A DNA stretch of 8,521 nucleotides from contig JASEJH010000020.1 of the NCBI GenBank assembly GCA_030016455.1, positions 3,661 through 12,181 of the forward strand. The letters run 5' to 3'. Shown in pieces: positions 1 to 6,227 of the stretch. The first letter of the stretch is position 1, and each line of letters begins with the position of its first letter. Under the pieces are notes generated by a model. The model did no database searches, had not been told where the DNA came from, and was given only the letters and a program-made list of their open reading frames with translations. The translations under genes were made by a program, and so were the position numbers. The stretch is from Thermoanaerobacteraceae bacterium (GTDB lineage Bacteria; Bacillota; Desulfotomaculia; Desulfotomaculales; Ammonificaceae).

Positions 1-30
1 CAAGCTCAAACGGATAGATCTCCTGGGTCC

Positions 31-87
31 GTTCGACGTTCAAAGTTAAATAGTTCGAAGTTCGAAATTTATTAGTTCAAAGTTCAA
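31..87. repeat. Heptad array, AGTTCRA type, at window start
   Basis: Units GTTCGAC, GTTCAAA, GTTAAAT, AGTTCGA, AGTTCGA, an 8-base AATTTATT spacer, and AGTTCAA twice give a second 7-bp repeat type next to the TTCTGAC array. Together with that array it fills nearly all of the sequence beyond purQ. No gene is visible in the first 170 bases, and I see no terminator for the purine genes there. Confidence 0.75.
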
Positions 88-105
88 TCTATCTTTTACC
101 TTTTG

Positions 106-156
106 GCTTCTGGCTCCTGGATTCTGACTTCTGACTTCTGACTTCTGACTTCTGAC
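106..156. repeat. Heptad array, TTCTGAC type, downstream of purQ
   Basis: Five perfect consecutive copies of TTCTGAC occupy 122-156, preceded in the same phase by degenerate units GCTTCTG (106-112) and GCTCCTG (113-119). The array begins 14 bases beyond the purQ stop codon. Read on the coding strand the unit is GTCAGAA. Confidence 0.85.
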
Positions 157-170
157 CCATTAATCTGCCT

Positions 171-944
171 TTAAGCCTTTGCCGCCGCCACAGCGTTTTC
201 AAAGATGAAGCGCCCTGCCGGTACGTAATCCTTCAGCCGCCGCCAGTTCGGGTGATGGCGCCGGAGAATGTTCCGCTCGGGGTGCGGCATCAGTCCCATG
301 ATCCGCCCGCTCGGGTCGGTGATGCCGGCGATAGCGTTGAGCGAACCGTTGGGGTTATCCGGGTAGTCCTGCGTGGGCCTGCCCCCGGCGTCCACGTACC
401 GGAAAGCCACCAGGCTCCGTTTTTCGATCTCGTTCAGCGTCGCCGCGTCCGTGAAAAACCGCCCCTCGCCGTGCGCCACCTGGAACTCGACCACCCGGCC
501 GGCCGCGCCGCGCGTAAAAACGCACGGGCTTTCCTCCACCCGCAGCCGCACCCACCGGCATTCGAACCGCGCGCTGTCGTTCACCATCAACGTGGCCCGG
601 ACCGGCCCGATCTCGCCCAGCGGCAGGAGCCCGGTGCGCACCAGCACCTGAAAGCCGTTGCAAATGCCCAGTATCAGGCCGCCTGCCGCTACGAAGCGGC
701 TGATTTCTTCCCGCAAAAAGGAGGTCAGCTCCACCGCGAGGATTTTGCCGGAGAGGATGTCGTCGCCGTAGGAAAACCCTCCTGGAATCACGAGGATCCG
801 GTAGGCGCTCAGTCGCTCCTTCCCTGCACGGAGCTGGTTAACGTGGACCAGGCGCGGCGACCCGCCGGCCTGCTCGAAAGCGTAGGCCGTTTCCACATCG
901 CAGTTGGTGCCGTCGGTCCGGAGAATCATCACCGGGGGCCTCAC
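171..944 (-). CDS. purQ: Phosphoribosylformylglycinamidine synthase, glutaminase subunit PurQ
   Basis: PurQ hydrolyses glutamine and passes ammonia to the PurL synthase subunit, which converts FGAR to FGAM in de novo purine synthesis in the cytoplasm. The 257-residue product is a class I glutamine amidotransferase. It has the N-terminal strand with TDGTNCD (10-16), PGGFSYGDD (54-62), the nucleophile elbow GICNGFQVL with Cys95, AHGEGRF (157-163) and the catalytic PHPE with His221 and Glu223. The start is the GTG at 944-942. It overlaps the purL stop as GTGA, and a GAGGTG ribosome site inside the end of purL sits 8 bases upstream; an internal ATG at 929 has no comparable site. The overlap indicates translational coupling and a fixed partnership with PurSL. 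The length is typical of the longer PurQ type with a C-terminal extension. A heptad repeat array lies just beyond the stop. Confidence 0.96.
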   Translation of the reverse strand: MRPPVMILRTDGTNCDVETAYAFEQAGGSPRLVHVNQLRAGKERLSAYRILVIPGGFSYGDDILSGKILAVELTSFLREEISRFVAAGGLILGICNGFQVLVRTGLLPLGEIGPVRATLMVNDSARFECRWVRLRVEESPCVFTRGAAGRVVEFQVAHGEGRFFTDAATLNEIEKRSLVAFRYVDAGGRPTQDYPDNPNGSLNAIAGITDPSGRIMGLMPHPERNILRRHHPNWRRLKDYVPAGRFIFENAVAAAKA

Positions 945-3775
945 GCGCCAAACACCTCTTTCATGGGCCGCCGGTACGCGGCCCGGAGCCGTTCCAGTGG
1001 CGCGGTGAAAAGCGGCCGCCCGCCGTGGCTGAACCGCAGTTCCGGCTCGGGCACCGTTCTTCCCAGCACCTGGCAAGGAACCCCCGCAAACAGTACGCCG
1101 GGAGCGGTGCCGGGAGCAAGTTCCAGTACAAAGCAGCCCGCCGTTTCGTTAAAAAGGTAAAAATCCGGCCGCGTCTTTTCAGGAAGGCTGATCTCCGCCC
1201 CGCAGCCGCCGCCGAAGGCCATCTCCGCCACCGCCGTCAGCAGCCCGCCTTCGCTCACGTCGTGGGCGGCCAGCACCGCTCCGGACGCGATCGCTCCGTG
1301 GACCGCCCGGAAGATTGCAGGCAGCCTGCCCAGGTCAACCCTGGGAACACTCCTCCCCAGCTCTCCGTGCAGGTCATAATAAACCGAGCCGCCCAGCTCT
1401 TCCTCCCGCCGGTCACCCACCAGGACGAGCAGGTTTCCCGCGCCTTTGAAATCAGCGGAAACGGTTTTCCCTGCGTCCGGCAGCCGGCCGAAAACGGATA
1501 TACACAGGACCGGCGGAATGTGGATCACGGCATCCCGCCCCCGGTAGGTGCTGGAAAGGCTGTCTTTACCCGAAATAAAGGGAAGCTTCAGGGCCAGCGA
1601 AAAGTCCACGCACGCGTCCACCGCCCGGTCGAGCTGCGCTAAGTATTCCCCCTCGGGCACCGGCCAGATGAAGTTGTCGATCAAAACCAGCTCTTCCGGG
1701 TCCGCCCCCACGGCCACGGCGTTGGAAACCGCCTCGGCGGCCGCCCAGATGCCGCCCCAGTAAGCGTCGATCCGGTTCAAAACGGGGTTCAGGCCGTGCG
1801 CGATCACTACCGCGTAGGGCCGGTCCAAAAGCGGCGTCAGGACCACAGCGTCATTGGGGCCCGCGCCGCCCACCCCGCCGTAAGGCGGCAGGGCGTTCGT
1901 CCCCTGCACCCCGTGGTCGTACACCCGTACAATCGGCTCCTTGGAGCAGACGTTCAGGTGGGAAAGGACCCGGCAGCATACGCCCTCCCAATCCCCGGGC
2001 ACCGGGATTTCCGGCTCCTCCGGCTCCCCCGGGGTATGGCTGCAGGAGAGCACCCGCTGGGGCAGCCCGTGGTGTAGGAACCCCATTTCGAGGTCGAGCA
2101 CCTTCTCCCCGCCGTAATAGGCCTCGAACCGCCCGGTGTCTGTGAATTCACCGAGCACTGTGGCTTCTACGTTGTGCTCCCGGCAGATTTCCATAAACCG
2201 CGCGACGTCCTCCGGCGCCACCGCCGCCACCATCCGCTCTTGGCTCTCGGAGAGGAGGATTTCCCAGGGAGCGAGGCCGCTGTACTTCAGGGGCGCGCGG
2301 TCGAGGTAAATCAGCGCCCCCGTCTCCGCCCCCATCTCTCCTACGGCGGAAGCGAACCCTCCCGCGCCGCAGTCGGTGATCGCGCGGATCAGGTCCTCGT
2401 CCCGGGCCGCCAGCAGGGCGTCAGCCATTCTCTTTTCCTCGATCGCGTGCCCGATCTGCACCGCCTGGGCGTTCACCGTCATCGTCCGGTCGGTCATCGC
2501 CGCGCTGGAAAAGGTGGCGCCGTGGATGCCGTCGCGCCCCGTGCGGCCTCCCACTACTACGACGGCGTCGCCGGGCCGGGGCCGCCCCTTCTGCGCCCGC
2601 GCCGCAGGAATCAGGCCGTAGGCCCCGACGATCACCGTAGGCTTGGCCCGGAAATCGGGATGAAAGTGCACCGAGCCGTTGTTGGTGGGTATCCCCATCC
2701 GGTTGCCGTAGTCCCGCACCCCGGCCACCACCCGCCGGAGCAGGTAGTGCGGGTGCAGGCAGCCCGCCGGAATTTCCCCGGGCGGGGTGTCCGGCGGCGC
2801 AAAGCAGAAGATGTCCGTGGAGGCGATCACCTTGGCCCCCTGGCCCGTGCCCATCACGTCCCGGAAAACGCCGCCCGATCCGGTAGCGGCCCCGCCGTAC
2901 GGCTCGATGGCCGAGGGGGCGTTGTGGGTCTCCACCTTGCCGCAGAGCGCCCAGCCGTCGTAAAAAGCCATCACGCCCGAGTTGTCCACGAAGGCCGAAA
3001 GCACCTGTCCGGGCCGCGCCACCCGGGCCGTGGCTTCCCTGAGCCGCGTCAGGAAGGGCTTCTTTTCCCTCCCGTCCACGATGATCCGGGCTTTGAAGGT
3101 TTTGTGCACGCAGTGTTCCGACCAGGTCTGCGCCAGGATTTCCACCTCGGCGTCGGTGGGGTCCCGGCCGAGCTTCCGGAAGTATTCTTGGATGAGGCGC
3201 ATCTCTTCCAGGTTCAGAAAAAGCCGGTCCTGGGAAAGCGCCACCAGTTCCGCGTCACTCATCGTCCGGACCGGGATGATCCCGGTGCGTCCCCGTTCGC
3301 CGCCCAGCAGAAGGGTTTGCGGCTTCTCCCGCACCACCTGCTGTATAGTCTCGTTGACCAGCAAGCGCCGGGTAATCGTCGCCAGCTCTTCGTCGGTGAA
3401 ACGCCCGTAAAAGGCGTACTCCACGCTCGAGTCTGCGGCCAGCAGCCCCTCCACGCCCAGGTCGCCGGCCGCCTTCAAGAGCGAACCGGCTTCGGGATTC
3501 ATTACCCCCGGCCGGTAGGCCACCTCTAACAGCCGGTCGGCATCCGTGATCAGCGGCTCGTTCACCCGGTACTCCTGGAAAACCGCCTCACAGAGCAGCC
3601 GCTCCGCCAGAAAACGGGCCGCCTCCGCATCAATCCCTTCGAAGCGGTACACCTTTACCGTTCGTACCGCCTCGACGGTTTCGATCCTTAGGGCCGTGCG
3701 GATCTCGTAAAGCACCTCTTCCCCGCGCGCGTCCCGCAGCGCCGGCAAAAGGCCCACGCGCACCTCCTGGAGCAT
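941..3775 (-). CDS. purL: Phosphoribosylformylglycinamidine synthase, PurS-PurL fusion (PurSL)
   Basis: This 944-residue protein is the ATP-dependent FGAR amidation subunit. Residues 1-75 and about 82-150 look like two PurS-type domains in tandem, replacing the small separate PurS of Bacillus. GRDP (203-206) and WSEHC (218-222, His221) mark the linker and active site. The first AIRS-like half carries ETHNAPSAIEPYGG (282-295), DCGAGGFASAVGEMG (468-482) and SQER (511-514). The second half carries GKDS (736-739) and HDVSEGG (838-844). The glutaminase domain of the roughly 1300-residue enterobacterial enzyme is absent and is supplied by purQ, which overlaps the stop by four bases. The ATG at 3775 has GGAGG seven bases upstream. 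The roughly 120-base leader from a predicted promoter contains repeats and a hairpin. The family assignment is near certain; the domain edges are estimates. Confidence 0.97.
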   Translation of the reverse strand: MLQEVRVGLLPALRDARGEEVLYEIRTALRIETVEAVRTVKVYRFEGIDAEAARFLAERLLCEAVFQEYRVNEPLITDADRLLEVAYRPGVMNPEAGSLLKAAGDLGVEGLLAADSSVEYAFYGRFTDEELATITRRLLVNETIQQVVREKPQTLLLGGERGRTGIIPVRTMSDAELVALSQDRLFLNLEEMRLIQEYFRKLGRDPTDAEVEILAQTWSEHCVHKTFKARIIVDGREKKPFLTRLREATARVARPGQVLSAFVDNSGVMAFYDGWALCGKVETHNAPSAIEPYGGAATGSGGVFRDVMGTGQGAKVIASTDIFCFAPPDTPPGEIPAGCLHPHYLLRRVVAGVRDYGNRMGIPTNNGSVHFHPDFRAKPTVIVGAYGLIPAARAQKGRPRPGDAVVVVGGRTGRDGIHGATFSSAAMTDRTMTVNAQAVQIGHAIEEKRMADALLAARDEDLIRAITDCGAGGFASAVGEMGAETGALIYLDRAPLKYSGLAPWEILLSESQERMVAAVAPEDVARFMEICREHNVEATVLGEFTDTGRFEAYYGGEKVLDLEMGFLHHGLPQRVLSCSHTPGEPEEPEIPVPGDWEGVCCRVLSHLNVCSKEPIVRVYDHGVQGTNALPPYGGVGGAGPNDAVVLTPLLDRPYAVVIAHGLNPVLNRIDAYWGGIWAAAEAVSNAVAVGADPEELVLIDNFIWPVPEGEYLAQLDRAVDACVDFSLALKLPFISGKDSLSSTYRGRDAVIHIPPVLCISVFGRLPDAGKTVSADFKGAGNLLVLVGDRREEELGGSVYYDLHGELGRSVPRVDLGRLPAIFRAVHGAIASGAVLAAHDVSEGGLLTAVAEMAFGGGCGAEISLPEKTRPDFYLFNETAGCFVLELAPGTAPGVLFAGVPCQVLGRTVPEPELRFSHGGRPLFTAPLERLRAAYRRPMKEVFGA

Positions 3776-3792
3776 CTATCCGCCTCCTATAT

Positions 3793-3827
3793 CGGTCGTC
3801 AGTCATCAGACGTCGGACGCCGGCCAC
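3793..3827. repeat. Heptad array, CGGTCGT type (near purL start)
   Basis: Five contiguous 7-bp units read CGGTCGT, CAGTCAT, CAGACGT, CGGACGC and CGGCCAC. They share C at position 1, G at position 3 and mostly C at position 5. The array ends four bases before the hairpin and begins just upstream of the purL ribosome site. Confidence 0.65.
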
Positions 3828-3831
3828 TGTA

Positions 3832-3860
3832 GGAAATCGCCCCTTGGCGATTTCCTTTTT
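3832..3860 (+). terminator. Perfect hairpin with T-run inside the purL leader
   Basis: GGAAATCGCC (3832-3841) and GGCGATTTCC (3846-3855) form a perfect 10-bp stem with loop CCTT, followed by TTTTT at 3856-3860. By shape it is an intrinsic terminator of the plus strand, but no plus-strand gene precedes it. In the minus-strand purL mRNA the same stem forms in the 5' leader about 55 bases before the start codon, with the A-run in front and no U-run after it, so there it would act as a stable leader hairpin and not as a terminator. Confidence 0.6.
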
Positions 3861-3865
3861 CTTGT

Positions 3866-3893
3866 CGGACGTCGGTCGTCAGTCGTCGGTTTC
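3866..3893. repeat. Heptad array, CGGTCGT type (far side of hairpin)
   Basis: Units CGGACGT, CGGTCGT, CAGTCGT and a degenerate CGGTTTC continue the same repeat type on the other side of the hairpin at 3832-3855. The two halves look like one array split by the hairpin. Confidence 0.6.
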
Positions 3894-3904
3894 AAGCTGT
3901 AAAA

Positions 3905-3934
3905 ACTATATCATATTCATACCGGGCAAACCAA
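3905..3934 (-). promoter_or_regulatory. Predicted promoter of purL-purQ
   Basis: TATAGT at 3910-3905 preceded by TGA forms an extended -10 element (TGnTATAGT), with TTGGTT at 3934-3929 as a weak -35 after an 18-base spacer. It lies about 130 bases before the purL ATG, giving a leader of roughly 120 bases that contains the CGGTCGT-type repeats and the strong hairpin. No PurR-type operator was recognised. Confidence 0.5.
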
Positions 3935-4055
3935 GCGCCGGTTAAGGCGTCAGCCGCCAGACGTCTGCTTTTACATCTAGAAAACCATCTTTGAAATTTC
4001 CTTCTTTTCGCGCCTCCCGTTCCCTGCTTCCCATTTTTGTATCTATTTTCCGCCC

Positions 4056-4090
4056 CTTCTGACTTCTGAATTCTGGATTCTGAATTCTTC
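4056..4090. repeat. Heptad array, CTTCTGA type, abutting mnmA stop
   Basis: Five 7-bp units read CTTCTGA, CTTCTGA, ATTCTGG, ATTCTGA and ATTCTTC. The last overlaps the mnmA stop codon (4091-4089) by two bases, so the array starts exactly where coding ends. The unit is the same as in the array downstream of purQ. Confidence 0.7.
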
Positions 4091-5111
4091 ACTCCAAAAT
4101 CGTCCCCCCGCCCACCACCAGCTCCCCCTGGTAAAAAACCGCCGCCTGCCCGGGCGTGACCGCCCGCTCGGGAGCGGCAAAACGCACCGCCACCCGGCCC
4201 TCTCCCGCCGGACTGATTACCGCCGGCTTGTCCGGCGCGGTGTAGCGGATCTTCACGGTCACCGCCAGCGATTTTTCCAGGCGGTCGAAAGGGATGAAGT
4301 TGGTCTCGCCGACGATACATTGATCACGGTAAAGCAGATCTTCCGGCCCGACGACCACCGCGTTGCGGGCGGGATCGAGCGCCAGCACGTAAAGCGGCCG
4401 TCCCGCCGCGACCCCCAGACCCCGCCGCTGCCCCACGGTGTAGTAGGCCAGGCCCCGGTGCCGCCCGATGACCTTTCCCTCCACGTCTACCAATGGCCCG
4501 GGCCGGGCCTCCCCCACCGCCTGCCGGAGAAACCGCCGGTAATCGCCCTCCGGAATGAAGCAGATCTCCTGACTCTCCCGCTCCGTGACCCTCAAGCCGC
4601 GCCGGCGGACGATTTCCCGCGCCTCTGCTTTGGTTTTCGTGCCCAAGGGGAACAAAAGGTGCCGCAGTTGCTCCTGCGCGAGGTGATACAGGACGTAGCC
4701 CTGGTCCTTTTTGCGGTCGCATCCCCGGGCCAGAAGGCAGCGGCCGGTGACGGCATCCCGCCAGACCCGGGCGTAATGGCCCGTGGCGAACCACCGGGCG
4801 CCCAGTTCGCGCGCTCGGCGCATCAGGGCGCCGAACTTGATCCGCGGGTTGCAGACAACGCACGGGTTGGGCGTCCGGCCCGCGCAGTAAGCTGCGATGA
4901 AAGGCTCGACCACCGCCGCCCGGAACTCCTCCCGCAGGTCGAAGACGTGGTGCTCAATGCCCAGGGCCCCGGCAACCTCCGCCGCCGACACCACCGGGTC
5001 GTCCGTAACCCGCATCGTAACCGCGAAAACCCGGTAACCTTCCTCTTGAAGAATAACGGCGGCGGCAGTGCTGTCCACGCCGCCGCTCAGGGCTACGGCC
5101 ACGCGTTCCAG
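4089..5111 (-). CDS. mnmA: tRNA-specific 2-thiouridylase MnmA
   Basis: MnmA activates U34 of tRNA-Lys, -Glu and -Gln with ATP and inserts sulfur delivered by a cysteine desulfurase relay. In the 340-residue form, SGGVDS (9-14) is the PP-loop, TPNPCVVCN carries Cys84 and SQEICFIPEG carries Cys184, the expected catalytic cysteine pair. GHY (111-113), TVGQRRGLG (225-233) and the C-terminal TPGQAAVFY and GGGTI complete the family signature. The start is uncertain. A CTG at 5111 lies 10 bases after a perfect AAGGAGG and gives the normal N-terminus (LERVAVALSGGVDS, read with Met first). The GTG at 5183 would add 24 cysteine- and arginine-rich residues and has only a closely spaced AAGGGG. The loop after the second strand is shorter than in E. 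coli MnmA. No cysteine desulfurase gene is adjacent. A heptad array touches the stop codon. Confidence 0.95.
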   Translation of the reverse strand: MERVAVALSGGVDSTAAAVILQEEGYRVFAVTMRVTDDPVVSAAEVAGALGIEHHVFDLREEFRAAVVEPFIAAYCAGRTPNPCVVCNPRIKFGALMRRARELGARWFATGHYARVWRDAVTGRCLLARGCDRKKDQGYVLYHLAQEQLRHLLFPLGTKTKAEAREIVRRRGLRVTERESQEICFIPEGDYRRFLRQAVGEARPGPLVDVEGKVIGRHRGLAYYTVGQRRGLGVAAGRPLYVLALDPARNAVVVGPEDLLYRDQCIVGETNFIPFDRLEKSLAVTVKIRYTAPDKPAVISPAGEGRVAVRFAAPERAVTPGQAAVFYQGELVVGGGTILE

Positions 5112-5365
5112 AGCGTCTTCGCCTCCTTCGCGGGAATAGGATCGGCGGCGCGGGCAGGCCGCACACACAAACCGGGGGCACACAGCCCCTTATGTCTCGT
5201 TCCGGAAATCCGGCGCCGGCCGGCGGCTGCCTTTGTCGCCGGTTCTGCACCGGAGGGATGATTGCACTGAAAGAGCGTGATCTCGCAGGCAGGGAGATAC
5301 CGCTTCCGGGATTTTTGAAGCGGGAGGGTCGTGCCGGCGCAGTCGAAAAACGTGATTCGCAGCAT
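5093..5365 (-). CDS. Doubtful small ORF between 6S RNA and mnmA
   Basis: I do not recognise this 90-codon frame. It is listed because its ATG at 5365 follows GGAGGAG at near-ideal spacing (10 bases after GGAGG). Its third codon positions are mostly G or C, and its stop at 5095-5093 overlaps the proposed mnmA start by 19 bases, as in a translationally coupled gene. The beginning reads MLRITFFDCAGTTLPL, with cysteines near residues 8, 26 and 33. The second half is rich in Ala, Arg, Pro and Gly and low in complexity, as expected from chance translation of GC-rich DNA. No transmembrane segment or signal peptide is apparent. It could instead be untranslated leader of mnmA. Conservation of this frame in relatives would decide. 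Confidence 0.25.
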   Translation of the reverse strand: MLRITFFDCAGTTLPLQKSRKRYLPACEITLFQCNHPSGAEPATKAAAGRRRISGTRHKGLCAPGLCVRPARAADPIPAKEAKTLWNAWP

Positions 5366-5424
5366 CTCAAGCACTCCTCCGCAAAGAAGAAACCCCGCAG
5401 GTGCCGTGAACTCCCAAAGTTTCC

Positions 5425-5586
5425 TGAACCCGTCCCTGACAGGTGGGTGCCCTCCTGGCTGCTTTTTGCGTCCTTTGCTGTCAAGGCATGCAAGCCACAG
5501 CCAGAGCCCGGGCTCCCTTTGTGTAAGTGTTGGCTCAAAACTTCAAGAGGGTCACGGTCACCGCAGGGCAACCTCTCCTCACCAGT
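5425..5586 (-). ncRNA. ssrS: 6S RNA (SsrS/BsrA type)
   Basis: 6S RNA binds the housekeeping RNA polymerase holoenzyme by mimicking an open promoter. Here AGGUUGCCCU (5574-5565) pairs with AGGGCACCCACCU (5453-5441), forming the closing stem typical of the family, and UGC/GCA extends it inward. The inner part contains UUUUGAGCCAACAC, GGGAGC and UUGCAUGCC, which line up in order with E. coli 6S segments such as CCUGAGCCGAUA and GAGCAUGCUC. An apical hairpin forms from GGAGC/GCUCU. A TATGAT box sits just upstream at 5597-5592. As I recall, Bacillus subtilis carries its 6S-1 gene in the same neighbourhood as mnmA. No U-run terminator is clear, so both ends are approximate, the 3' end most so. Confidence 0.78.
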
Positions 5587-5591
5587 ATGGT

Positions 5592-5623
5592 ATCATAACC
5601 GCCGCCGTTCTGCAAGGGATCAA
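5592..5623 (-). promoter_or_regulatory. Probable promoter of 6S RNA
   Basis: TATGAT at 5597-5592 is a five-of-six match to the -10 box and lies about six bases before the proposed 6S start. The only -35-like hexamer nearby is TTGATC at 5623-5618, with a long 20-base spacer, so the upstream half is weak. The call rests mainly on the -10 box and its position. Confidence 0.4.
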
Positions 5624-5882
5624 CCCGTCCACACTGCTATTTTCAAAAGTCCCGAGGGAAAAGTACCGCCGCCAACCGGACGTACTGATGGGGGTTCCGG
5701 AATGTTCCCGGCAATTAAAAAGCTGGTTTCGGGTTCTTAAACGTGGTGACAAAAAACCAACGGCTGGGTGGGGAAAATAATTTGCGAGTAACAATTCTGC
5801 TTAAACCCGATGCGCTGCCGCACGGGCCGCAGTTTGTACCAGCGGGTCAGCAACTGCCCCGCCGTATACCCCGCAGAACGCG
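5624..5882. other. Non-coding gap between aprB-like gene and 6S promoter
   Basis: I see no supportable gene in these 259 bases. Short open frames exist on both strands, but none has a ribosome site or recognisable family features. On the minus strand a weak hairpin (ACC...GGT arms around an A-T pair) followed by TTTTTT at 5756-5751 might end aprB transcription. The remainder is unexplained. Confidence 0.4.
5751..5771 (-). terminator. Possible weak terminator after aprB
   Basis: On the minus strand a short imperfect stem (ACC-C-A / T-T-GGT, loop GCCG) is followed by six T residues at 5756-5751. It is about 115 bases beyond the aprB stop and before the 6S promoter. The stem is only about four pairs, so efficiency is doubtful. 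Confidence 0.25.
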
Positions 5883-6227
5883 CTACTCCTCGTCGTCCTC
5901 CTCCCCGCCGGTCAGCGTTGTGTTTCGCATCCGGTAAACCTGCCCCTTGCAGTCCGTCAGCGTCCAGGTGATGCTGTACTTCTCTAACTTGGGGACCAGG
6001 CGGGCGGGAATGGGGGCGAGTTGGTACTGTACCTGTGTCACGATTGCCTGCTTCGGGCAGAAGATCGTGCAGGTCATGCAGTCCCAGCACTCGCCGGGCT
6101 CCCGGCAGACGGCCTTCCCCGTCTTTTCGTCGATGACGAAAAGATTCCCGGGACAGACGGAAATGCAGAACGGATCCTGCTCGTCTTTACAACCATCGCA
6201 CTTATCTGGTAGTACGTAGGGTGGCAT
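5883..6227 (-). CDS. aprB: APS reductase beta subunit-like ferredoxin, short form (AprB-like)
   Basis: This is a 114-residue electron-transfer subunit with two [4Fe-4S] clusters that would wire the flavoprotein encoded upstream. Ligands are C10, C13, C21 and C25, then C47, C50, C53 and C57. The family start (PPYVLPDKCDGCK) is kept. So is Trp48 before C50, the residue placed between FAD and the first cluster in the Archaeoglobus enzyme. Residues from about 65 to 102 correspond to the small beta-sheet (ending SITWTLTDCKGQVYRM). The protein then ends in an acidic EEDDEE, whereas classical AprB has about 40 more residues that wrap around AprA. The ATG at 6227 has GGAGG nine bases upstream; an open frame further upstream overlaps aprA and does not resemble AprB. 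The next feature downstream is the 6S gene. Confidence 0.85.
   Translation of the reverse strand: MPPYVLPDKCDGCKDEQDPFCISVCPGNLFVIDEKTGKAVCREPGECWDCMTCTIFCPKQAIVTQVQYQLAPIPARLVPKLEKYSITWTLTDCKGQVYRMRNTTLTGGEEDDEE

Noticed and set aside
31..156. CRISPR array
   Set aside because: Units are 7 bp, contiguous and without spacers; no cas genes nearby.
252..1160. 302-codon plus-strand open frame
   Set aside because: Antisense to purQ and the end of purL; no domain or ribosome site, compositionally a shadow.
2174..3529. 451-codon plus-strand open frame
   Set aside because: It lies wholly antisense to purL, whose family motifs are unmistakable. Its product is rich in His, Arg, Pro and Gly, as expected from the complement of GC-rich codons.
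3832..3860. Terminator of mnmA
   Set aside because: The T-run lies on the wrong side for minus-strand transcription, and the hairpin is downstream of the likely purL promoter.
5112..5183. 24-residue Cys/Arg-rich N-terminal extension of MnmA
   Set aside because: Not typical of MnmA, and the AAGGAGG site lies inside it; judged to be leader, not protein.
4320..5261. 313-codon plus-strand open frame
   Set aside because: Mostly antisense to mnmA and carries no recognisable motif.
5376..5424. T-box leader in front of mnmA
   Set aside because: GGCACCTGCGGGG loosely recalls a T-box, but the conserved GGTGGNACCGCG core and the terminator/antiterminator pair are absent.
5579..5794. 71-codon minus-strand frame before the 6S gene
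   Set aside because: No ribosome site, uneven codon use and overlap with the 6S promoter; no family recognised.
5737..5882. Frameshifted remainder of a full-length AprB tail
   Set aside because: The frames after the aprB stop do not resemble the classical C-terminal tail, and the acidic end looks natural, so this is a short form and not a frameshift.
5743..5937. 64-codon plus-strand frame overlapping the end of aprB
   Set aside because: Antisense to aprB; the serine run is the reverse of the Glu/Asp-rich tail; no ribosome site.
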